Of a stretch of DNA of 64,000 bases, positions 11,515-21,412 are shown one piece after another. The DNA comes from Antedon mediterranea. Lineage: Eukaryota; Echinodermata; Crinoidea; Comatulida; Antedonidae. The DNA lies in NCBI RefSeq assembly GCF_964355755.1, contig NC_092674.1:22160001-22224000 (forward strand), written 5' to 3'. Numbering within the stretch: the stretch's first letter is position 1; each line of letters opens with the position of its first letter. The notes beneath the pieces are model-generated. The model did no database searches, had not been told where the DNA came from, and was given only the letters and a program-made list of their open reading frames with translations. Both the position numbers and the translations under genes were made by a program.

Positions 11515-12430
11515 GGGCCTTTTTTTTGGACCTTTCATATTTGGTGTAAATTATTTGGTGATTACAAACAATGTAAACATATGGATTAAATTACTAACAT
11601 TATTAACAATTATATTCAATTTTAGGCCTACCTTCGTTCTTGTTTAGAAACAACTACAGTATTTCTTTTGTAAGAATGTAGTCTACTCCGTGACGATTAC
11701 AGATTGTCTGTGAAACGACAAAGATAAATATGCATGTGATTTGTGATTTTTGACAAAAAACGGAATATATACGAGTTTAGTATTGCTACTCTAATTTCAC
11801 CATACAAACGAAAGGAAAAAAAAACGGAAAAACTTACACACAGTGAACTCAAATTTACGGACTTACGGAAACAGGAATTAACAAGGTTTATATACCATTT
11901 CCACCTTACAATCTACAATCGTCGATTGTATACGCATGCGCACCTGGAGTTCATGTCACAGAATGCATTTTGGGTAATACTGACAACGCTCGAATTGTCA
12001 TTGCAAAAATATAAAGTTCATGGTGTGTTTTGTTTGTTTTTTTAACAAAGAGGTCTAACCTTAAAAAAATTGCCACATCACAAAAATACGGTAACTGCCT
12101 CTGAGATAATACAGTAATTCAATACTGGACGTCATTCTAGTTCTTTACTAACTGCGACACTAATGAGTCTTTTTCAGGCGACTTTGGCCACACCCATGTA
12201 CCGTCTTCTCAAGCATTAGCTTGTCGGGAAAACGGCTAAATTTTGAAATTAACGTTGTCGAAAAAAAAAAAGAATTCACCCACCTTGCCAATGAGAATGC
12301 ACATTTTTCTTTTGTCGTCAGAACAAAATTTAACGTTACTGAGCACATCAAAACAAAATGGGAAACAAACAACGACAGAGCTATCATGAAACTGAAATTA
12401 TAAACTACTTGGATGCGATTAAATAATAGT
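11515..12430. repeat. Segmental duplicate A, copy 2
   Basis: Second copy of the 5145-5990 block, carrying about 80 bp (around 11710-11780) not present in copy 1. Near 12430 it reads AGTA-GGCCTA-TTTT where copy 1 has AGTA-CTTT. Confidence 0.75.
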
Positions 12431-12494
12431 AGGCCTATTTTAAATTTTTTTTTTAAATTACTCTGTATAAGTCTTCTCAGCCAGTGGAAAACAT

Positions 12495-13865
12495 AAATGT
12501 AAAATAATTCTATTTATGATCACTAACTTTGTAATTTATTAACATCACTAGCATTTGTTATAATATTAAAATGTGTTATATTTGCTGATTTTAAGCACCT
12601 CAATTTTATCAGAATTATGTGTATTTAATATAAAGTTTTATTTTTTTTGATATAAAGAAAATTTAATTATAAGATTATTTTCAAATTATTATGGCTATAA
12701 GCAAAAAAGTGTATTTTTATGTGTGAACAGCGCCCTCAATCTTCATTTTTTCCCTCAAAATACCACATTTCAAAAACTTAGCTGGTTGTAACTTTTTAAA
12801 AGATTTGTTGTCAGTGACGTGTAAACTTGCATACCCTCTACCATATACTAAGTAAGTTTCTGAGATAAATGAAAAATATTTGTATAGCTTGATATTTTCC
12901 TTGAGGTTATTATATGGTGCACGCTGAAAAATATTTTGATTTTGTGCTAAAAAAATCCATCTTTTTGGTTCAGTACAAACAATCTTGTACAGACATTCTT
13001 ACACAAACGGCATGTTTTATTGGAAAGATAATCATAATATCTATCCAATAAAATATGAACTTTGTGAATTAGTATCTGCTAGATAGCTTTTATTAAACCA
13101 AAAAGATGGAATTTTAGTTCAAAATTAAAATATTTTTTGGTGTGTATCATGTAATAACCTCAACAAAATTATCAAGCTATCGGAATATTTTTCTAATTTT
13201 TTTTCAGAAACTGATCTAGTACGTTATAAAAGTGGTATGTAAATTACAGGTTACTGTAAATAATCTTTAAAACAAAGTTATAACCTTTTAAGTTTATGAA
13301 ACCACATAAAAATGTGGTATTTTTGGGGAAAAATGAAGATTGAGGGCTCTGTTCACACAAGTAAAAATACACTTTTGTCTGTATTTAATTAAGTTTTAGC
13401 CATAGTAATTTGAAAATGGTCTTATTTGATAGATAATTAAATTTTCTTTATGTCAAAAAAATAAAACTTTATATTAAATACACATAATTCTGATAAATTT
13501 AAAGATGTATTGTCCCTTGAAACACAAAAAATTAAAGTCAAGATATTGTAAATTTGAATTGGCCATATCAAAGTAATATTAAAGTTATTCACTTTAAGTC
13601 GAAAATTCGAGCCAACAACATCAAGTTTACGTAATTAACAGGTAAATTAGTTTGATTACATTTAGCCATAGTAATTTGAAAATGGTCTTATTTGATAGAT
13701 AATAAATTTTCTTTATGTCAAAAAAATAAAACTTTATATTAAATACACATAATTCTGAAGTGCTTAAAATCAGCAAATATAACACATGTTAATACTATAA
13801 CAAAGGCTGGTGATGTTAATAAATTACAAAGTTAGTGATCATAAATCAAATTCTTTTACATTTCT
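12495..13865. mobile_element. Foldback element with long inverted arms
   Basis: Left-arm blocks at 12495-12760 reappear inverted on the right: GATCACTAACTTTGTAATTT near 12518 against its complement near 13840, AGCGCCCTCAATCTTCATTT near 12729 against its complement near 13332, and the AAAGTTTTATTTTTTT block. The inner sequence around 12960 and 13100 (CCATCTTTTTGGTT / AACCAAAAAGATGG) also pairs. The right arm contains a direct repeat (13397-13492 and 13663-13760) that flanks an inserted fragment of the TTAA MITE family (13495-13640). It is non-coding. Confidence 0.7.
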
Positions 13866-14422
13866 ATAAAATGTTGTTATTATACAACATATAAATGTAA
13901 ATTTTTCGAACAATTTCACAAAAACAACCCTTTTACGGCCAATAGTTTTTTAGATTATAGAAATGTGTACTACCAGTACAGGTCAAAGGTCAATCAAAAT
14001 ATTTTGGGTCATTTTCTTTAAAAGGTTCTTATTAGACTGAATAGAAACATATACCTTCAGATTAATTTGAGCCCTATTTAAAGTTTCTTCAACTGTTAGT
14101 TACGGAGTTATATGATATGTAGGTCAAAGGTTAAAAATGCCAAAAATCATACTTCCAGCCATTTTTGGACAAATATTTCAATTAGAACGAATATTAATAT
14201 GCATCTTCCAAATAAGTTGACTCTAAAATTATTTCATTTAATCTAAGCGTTGCAAAGATATGACCATTTTGTTTTCAATGGGTCAAAACATTCAAATTGA
14301 GGTCAGAGGTCAAAGATGAATTTTAGAAATTTGACAACATGGGTTTTTATAACCAACATTATTCAAATATTCATAAAACACAATGTTTACACTTTCTCCA
14401 TGATCTGCACACGAAGGCACTA
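13866..14422. repeat. Repeat-derived stretch with AGGTCA half-sites
   Basis: Non-coding. It has several AGGTCA-type motifs, including a perfect direct repeat with 1-nt spacing (AGGTCAAAGGTCA, 13980-13992). Similar text occurs in the element at 52.5-52.8 kb, so it is probably transposon-derived. Confidence 0.4.
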
Positions 14423-14650
14423 TTTTATAAAAATTGTCTTCATTAATGCCCCTTACTATATTTTACGATGGTCCCTAAACATATCTCAATAATAGTCCAC
14501 AGTCTTAGCTATAATATGTGAATTGTGTTTTTACGACAAAGGGCACAACTCATTGGGCCCATCTCGTCTGCGCCTCTGAATAGGCTCAGTGTACATACAT
14601 ATGGATATCAGACCAATCTTTAAATTTCTACCGTTCAGGGATGGCATTCC
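14423..14650. repeat. Segmental duplicate C, copy 2
   Basis: Near-identical to 6663-6893. The two copies differ by small indels (for example in the GCTATGTATATTTATTATGTG part). Confidence 0.75.
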
Positions 14651-15569
14651 GGCAAATAATTCAAGATTTAATTTTTTATATCACTTATTTTCCAATTTAT
14701 AATTTCTGTTACAGTATTAATGCTATTGTTAAAATAGTAAGATTACGATTACACTACAACAAATGGAAATTGTGGTGGCTACAATCAGATTTGATATACA
14801 ATCATAATAAACCATTGGGCCTCTTATTTTCCTATGCGTCACATTGCAAGTTTCTTAAAGTTGATTGTGTATAACTAATAACTCTTAGCCCATTCAAACT
14901 AATTAAGTTTCCCAATCACATAATATCATTAATCATCAGTTGACAATATTGATATCTAATGTTCAAATGTTACTAAATAAATACCACAGGGATAAATAAA
15001 GTCACATCACAACTATGATATTTAATGTTTATAAAAGTTATCACATTCTTTGATCAGCAGTTATTATATATTTTATTTTTTATAATTCTAGAGTACAATG
15101 TATAAGTAATAATGTAATAATAATACTTTATTTAATTAAATTAATTATAACTATAAAAATAATTTAAAAATAAAACTATCTTGTGTAGGCCTGTGTGATA
15201 CAAAGTAGGCCTAGCTAAAATTATATCCCAAAAGCTATATACAAATTATTGTTAAAAATTATAATCAGTACACACAGATACACAAATGTACATCAAACTA
15301 TTACTGTATAGTGAACCACTACACAACAAAAACATTCACAATCTACTTATTTCTATAGATTATTTAAGATTTATATCTAATTACCGTTAACAATAATAAT
15401 GAAAAACAATTTAACGCAATTATTATTTGTTTATGGATGATTTCACAAAATTCAGCGAAAGTGTGAATACAATTTGTAATCCGTGAATTAAATTTATTTT
15501 ACTAGCGATAAATACACTTTAAAGTTTGAATTTTTATTAAATAGATTAGGCCTATTAATGAAAGTTTGG
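14651..15569. other. AT-rich 3' flank of the DED-TIR gene
   Basis: No gene is supported. One open frame (14641-14874) shows no recognisable motif. The stretch lies downstream of the minus-strand TIR gene's polyadenylation signal. Confidence 0.35.
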
Positions 15570-15587
15570 AAATTAACATAAACTGTC

Positions 15588-15593
15588 TTTATT
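15588..15593 (-). terminator. Polyadenylation signal of the DED-TIR gene
   Basis: AATAAA on the minus strand, about 180 nt after the stop codon at 15771. It is the first canonical hexamer downstream. Confidence 0.55.
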
Positions 15594-15770
15594 CCATACT
15601 GTACTGTCATGCACATACATTGATAATTCGTTGCCAATTCGTTTGAACGGATCGCTAATTCATTTTAAGGATGTAAAGCATTGGATTGCAAAGTCGTTTA
15701 CATACTAAGTCGTTGTTCAATTGTTTCTTGTTCTAATCATCTCATAGGCATTACCAATGTCGCTTCCAGG

Positions 15771-18700
15771 TTATTCTTTCGGTGTTCTACGTTGCAAGAA
15801 TTGTATAATTCTATCTACACTTGCCGGTTGATATTCATGACTCCATCTGTAAGATAGGGGGAAAGCGGATAAAATAGAAATTATAACTGAGATAGCATTA
15901 AAGCAAATGAACTACTGAATAAATGAACTTACTTAACAGCATTGTATTTGGTGATTCCTCTCATGTCTTCTGGTAGTGCCTCCATCTTTGGCCATTTGAA
16001 ATCAGGAGAAGTAACAGGAACAATGTTACAGTTAGTTTCCATGGCTGTTACTACCTCCTACAACAAATCATAAATGAGATTATGAATGTCTTTTTAAAAA
16101 AATGATTTTTTTGTACTGATTGTATCGATGAACACCATCAGCATCAAATTGACACATAGCGTTGGAAGTGCAGGCCCATGTTGTGTAATGTAATTTGAAA
16201 GGACGAAACAAAGCACACAGTACAGGATAGCAATAAAAAGCTTGAATAAAACTTTTATAATCAGTAAATGTATTTTCGCATAAGGATTTTTATTTGTTGT
16301 GCCAAAAAACCGATTATATGGAAAATCACACAAGACATAACTACAATACATTTAAGCCTCAATATTTGTTCTTTTGTCAAAATTGGCAAAGGATATGCAT
16401 ACCTTGTGAATCCAATCGTTCTGATCATTGTCACCCATACATCTATCCAATGCATTAATTGACAGAACAATGATAAAGTTGCGTGCACTCCGAATACTAG
16501 TTAGAAGGTTTGTGTCGAATCTGCCTGCCCCTAAATTTTCTACATCCATGAAAACGGTGAAGCCTTTGTCTTTCATCTTTTCTTTAAGAAGACTACATAA
16601 GAGAGAACAATTTATGTAATATAAAACATTGTACAGTATTATAGATATAAAAATGAATACGTCGTTGTTGTTGCAAACAACCAACTTTGTTCATGTCTGT
16701 CTACACTATCAAACAAATGTGATGTACCTATATATGGACATGATGATGTCATATCACTACCATATTTGAGCATATCACTACCATATTTGGCCATATCACA
16801 CTGTTTTTGTCAAATTAGTTTGATAGTTTAGACAGATCTTAAGATTACGACGGATACTCCTTTGATGATCCTTATGATTAAGAAAGTGCAGCAGGTTTAT
16901 TTATTGTAAAAACGATATGAATTAAGTCATTTCTGTGTACAGAAATTCAGATCATAATTGCAAAATATTAAACATTTAATACCTTGCTAACCCTGATCCA
17001 TTGGATCGTCTATAGCTGATGAAGACATCAAGAGTCTTTTGTGGGTTTCCATCTTCCATGTCTTGTGGTAAAGGCTGTTCGTCTAGTTTTATTAATAAAA
17101 CAATATCTATGATGATGGTGTTTTTTTAAATTGCAAAATTAAATTCTCATCCGCCAGAATATCTATAGATTCTTTCAAGTGACAACATGCCACAATAGTA
17201 TTGGTACGGAGGATTTTTCAAAACAAGAAGTAGTTTTATATAATTATTTGTATCTCTGTTGAAATCTTTCCATAAACCAATTACATTATTATTAACAATG
17301 CTAATGGTATCCATAGTAACAAGAAATGTGAATAATGATGTTAAAGGTCACCTGGTCCAGACGAGATGCCTTGCTGTATCGGAACCAAGTCTACCAGTTT
17401 GTCTAGAAATATACGAATAAACTATACGTTGATAATCTATCCATAATAAAAGGTAATTAGTTATCCGCACTCGGCGGATAACTACGTGTTGTTACTTATT
17501 TGCCTTAGCAAGTATCATAGAAACATTACTAAGAGGAATTATATCCTAATATAATATCATATTAATGTCAGATAACAAATTAAATTACATAAATAACACA
17601 TTAATTGTTACTACTACCGTTATTATATGACTGTAACAAAATCGTATACTTGAATTTTATAATCCAACCAACCAAAACAATTAAATATATATTATCCCCT
17701 GAAAATAACATTTTTGGTTGAATATGCCATTTTAATTTTAATGTCAAATAGTCACATAATATTTATTATTCACTTTGACCAAAAAAAAAAATGGATCGAA
17801 AAAAAAAATTACTTTAAAAAATTATAAGTTACAGCCACAAATACAACAATTTTTTCCAGTCAATAGGGGGTTTGGTTGAAATTGAAAATCATTTTTGCTT
17901 GTTAAAACTGAAAATGGCACATTCGAATTCAATTAGTTTTATTGGTTTATTTGACTTGATTTGAATATTAATATTACGTCTTCATTATCATTTCATTTTA
18001 TTTTCAAAGAACCTATTTCTTCAAACACAAGTGTATCATTAATATTATCATGGCAATTAATAATGGTTATTTTTATAATAATGTATTATTTGTATCCTTT
18101 TCTTTCAAAATCGTCGATTTGTTTACGTTTCATTATTTGAAGCATATTATTTTGGTGTCTAATAATACATTATGCAATATTATAATATATTTGATTATTA
18201 GCAATTATTTATAGTATAATTATAATACATATTGATAAAGTACCGTAAGCATAACCAGACTTGACTACTTACCTCTTCCTTCACATTCACCTAAAAAACA
18301 AACCAAAACTGGTGTTAACATGCTTATACCTGCTATTACGAATAGCACTAGTTTTATTAGATAAACAGCCTTAAACAGTAAAACTCTGTCTACACTTATT
18401 TCAGATTCATGTTCACACAACAACTATAAAAAAACATTTTGTTAATTGGAAAGTAAAGTAGCAATAAATTTACAATTGCATGAAAGGAAATCGTAATATT
18501 GTTAGTTTTATAGTAAACGAGTTTCAACGTTTTTCCGATAGGAAATGTACATACTTTTTCCATGTATTACCAACTTTGCCAACCCATCTAAAATGTAAAA
18601 AAAAATATACAAAAGAAAAATTACTGTAGTGTTTTATGTGTAAAGACGTCGAATATTGACTGTATCGCCCCATACGACAATATTTGCCTAGTGTAAAGAC

Positions 18701-21407
18701 GTCGAATATTGACTGCATCGCCCCATACGACAATATTTGCCTAGTGTAGTATCACAAGGTAGTGTGTATAACATGCGGTGCTTCCATAGTGAATTGAAAA
18801 AAAGGTCATGAAACACCACAAAAGTATTGAAGATAATCAATGAGTATGTTTTTAAATGCTTGTACGTAAATGTGTTCTTTTATCATGCTTTCTCCATGCT
18901 TATTATTAACAGTGTTTAAACTGTAATTGTTCTGTAATCCGAATTCCATGTTATTTATAATGATTTAAATTTGCTAGAATTATGTGGCGAATGGAATGTC
19001 TATTTTTTTTTTACCATAATTATTTTTAATGAGGGTAATCCATCCAGCAATTTCTGATCATTAGATACCCTCAGAGGTTCAAGATGCTCTACATAAACAA
19101 AGCCTTTTTACAAGTCTTTGGGAGTGGAGTTGTTTTGTCCTTCTGACATATGACGGGACTTGAGCCCAGGGTTGGCATTTATCAATATTTGCTTATATTT
19201 TTGCTTAAGGTGAAATATTTAAGAAGTGCTTAAGCAAATAACTTAATCTTATTATCAAACCCGCAGAAAAATTGTTACTTTGCACATGCGCTAAATTAAA
19301 CTCTAGAGGGCAGCAAATTATGTCTTAAGACGAAAAATGCTTGCTTACGTTTGCGTATTAACTTTTTTCTCTTACCGATGGCGGCGCTATAACATTTTAT
19401 GTCGGTATTTTCACTCCCAACAAGAGAGGGCGCATTCTGGCTTTTATTACTTAAAATAGAGAAAGAGCAGAACAGTCGGAAATACATACGAAAATCATTC
19501 GCTCTAAACTTAAACAAAGAATATATATCACAAGAATGAGTATTCCGCGATTTTCCCTGTAACAGTAATATTGTCCATGTGGTAGGGCGCCGCCATAAGT
19601 GTGGATGTATCTGGGATGTATACAACTTTTTGTGACGGTTTCAATAATCAAAGGCTAGACCACCGGTAGTATTTTCATGATAAAAAATGTTATCAACTAC
19701 ATGCCAACATCATGTTAAATACTATTTGGATATTTAATTGTTCGTTTTATGCAATTTATTTAGTAAAAACTGCCGTATAAACAGTTTGCTTTATCAACCG
19801 GGCGCTACGATAGCGTGACCGGGCGTGTTGGTGTTTACGCGTTTTCACGAAGGATTGTTTAATAATATTCCTATATTTAACTTGTTTCTGGTAAAACAAA
19901 TAAATGTTAATAACATTTAACATTTTGTCCTATTAATAACATGTATTTTATACTAATTTATATCATAAAAACAATACTTAATTTACCGGGCGTAGAGTAG
20001 TACCCGGCAATGGTAAAGAATAGGCCGTGCTGAGTAACGATTCATTGATTTTTGGTGTTGCTGCGTTAGGCCTTTTTTGTGAACTAACTTAGCATGTTAG
20101 TAAATAATTGTCTGTAAAAGTGAATGTACACTAGTTTGTTAATAAATATGTATTATAAAATAGTTTACAATTGCAAAAACTATTATCATAATTCTATTTA
20201 ATGTGACATGTATAATATCTATTAAATCAAGTCTTATTTAGTATGTATACATCCGCCCTTATGAGGGCGGGCATCACTCACTGGAGCTCTCTGTTACAAA
20301 TTTCTCATGCAAAAATCGCGGAATACTCATTCTTGTGATATATATTCTTTGACTTAAATCAAATCAACATTTATTTATTTTTATCAATGACAGCGACCCT
20401 TGGCAGCCGATACAGTTTTCTAAAAGTTAGTCAATTGGGTAGTAGTAGTACCTATCCCGAAAATATTAGTTTTGCTCGTCCAATTTCTAGGCCATCTTTA
20501 TGAAGATCGATATCATTATTTTAGCGTCCGTAGTACAGCGGAAAACGCACTAGCGTAGCCTTTCCGAATGTTCAATGTTTCCGGCCTAGCGCGCTCGCGT
20601 TGTCAAAAAAGAATGTTTCTGTTGCAGAAATGAGATAAGACGAAATTTTTCATCTTAAGGCAGGGTGTTATTCGTCTTAGATTTAAGACAAAATTAAGCA
20701 AATTTTTTTGCTTAGATATATTGATAAATCTGACTTAGGCAAAATCAAGGATTTAAGGCAAAGTTAAGACCATTTTTTGGCTAAGCAAGTTTGATCAATC
20801 CGGCACTCTTGGAGTGGTAACCACCAATCCCCAACTCCACTACATTGGCCTATATTAGATTATTCAATGTTTTCTTACTTGTTAGTATGTTTTCTGCTCC
20901 TTTATTAAGAAGAGAAGCAAATTTTATGAGCTGATCTCGAGTTTGTAATTCGTTTTTCACTTCTTGTAAGTAGGCTACTAAGTCCCACATATCTTGAATT
21001 GTTCTCTTCTGATGACCTAAACGATAAAAGGCTAGTGCCACATCAACATTTCTGATCCCCGTGCTCTTTATTGCCAAATAGAATGGAATTCTATAGGGTT
21101 TTAAACCGGTCCCACTTTTTAAATACTGATCGGGAAAATTAGACAGCAATTCCCGGAGCTTTACCAATCTTGTAACTTGAGCTATTTCATCCAACATTTT
21201 CAAATGAGTAGGTGAGATAAGAGGTTTGTTATTTTCATCTAAAGTATCTTCTAAATGATTTAAGTAACCATGTGGAGTTGTACTTGAGTCAATCTGATCA
21301 AGATAGTCAAACAATAAAAATTTCAGCAGGCTCTGGTATTGCCCATCAAAACATTGTCCGAACTTGTGTACGAACGTTGGATAATCCATTTTGTTAGCGT
21401 CAGCCAT
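15771..21407 (-). CDS. DED plus SARM1-type TIR domain protein (373 aa, eight coding exons)
   Basis: Coding exons on the minus strand are 21407-20879, 18587-18555, 18290-18273, 17402-17352, 17082-16983, 16592-16403, 16057-15933 and 15846-15771. All have GT-AG borders and the sum is 1122 nt, with frame kept to a TAA stop. A ttttag acceptor lies 4 nt before the ATG, so a 5'UTR intron is likely. Residues about 12-92 resemble a death effector domain (LLKFLLFDYL, TRLVKLRELLSNF). Residues 104-172 form a second helical region of no family I know. Residues 177-211 are a linker made of three small phase-1 exons. Residues 229-373 are a TIR domain of SARM1 type: DVFISYRR at 229-236, FMDVENLGAG, SARNFIIVLSINALDRCM, W304-I-H-K-E308, and WSHEYQ near the end. 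Known SARM1 TIRs cleave NAD+ with the equivalent glutamate, so NADase activity is inferred. The likely role is immune or cell-death signalling. Confidence 0.85.
16693..16840. mobile_element. MITE family 2, copy 1 (intron of the DED-TIR gene)
   Basis: Ends read GTCTGTCTACACTATCAAA and its inverted complement TTTGATAGTTTAGACAGAT. The inside has the CCATATATGGACA-like and CATATCACTACCATATTTG blocks shared with copies at 41478-41622 and 43343-43476. The 24-bp CATATCACTACCATATTTG unit is doubled here. Confidence 0.65.
17456..17490. repeat. Hairpin repeat (GTTATCCGC type)
   Basis: GTTATCCGC and GCGGATAAC form 9-bp perfect arms around a short loop. The same arm sequences bound the element at 60561-62110. 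The copy lies in the intron between the 17402 and 18273 exons of the DED-TIR gene. Confidence 0.55.
17683..17900. mobile_element. TTAA MITE family 1, diverged copy
   Basis: Begins TTAA-ATATATATTATCCCC. It shares GTTGAATATGCCATTTTAA and CACTTTGACCAAAAA with the copy at 9549-9894. It is intronic and non-coding. Confidence 0.5.
18638..18743. repeat. Tandem duplication of a 53-bp unit
   Basis: Two adjacent 53-bp units (18638-18690, 18691-18743) differ at one base. Each contains GACGTCGAATATTGACTG and CCCCATACGACAATATTTGC. They lie directly upstream of the first small exon (18587) of the DED-TIR gene, inside its first intron. Confidence 0.85.
19172..20806. mobile_element. Foldback element in intron 1 of the DED-TIR gene
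   Basis: Outer ends pair as GGCATTTATCAATATTTGCTT against the complement of AGCAAGTTTGATCAATCCGG. Inner arms 19518-19566 and 20303-20352 are near-perfect inverted copies (TATATATCACAAGAATGAGT, ATTCCGCGATTTT). The interior has repeated ACCGGGCG motifs (19798-19990) and a CCGCCCT-TATG-AGGGCGG hairpin (20252-20269). No coding region is seen. Confidence 0.6.
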
Positions 21408-21412
21408 TTTTC

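Noticed and set aside
5794-12403. Paired open frames beginning SGKRLN in both copies of duplicate A, possibly a small protein.
   Set aside because: Neither has an ATG start, both are short, and flanking non-coding sequence is equally conserved.
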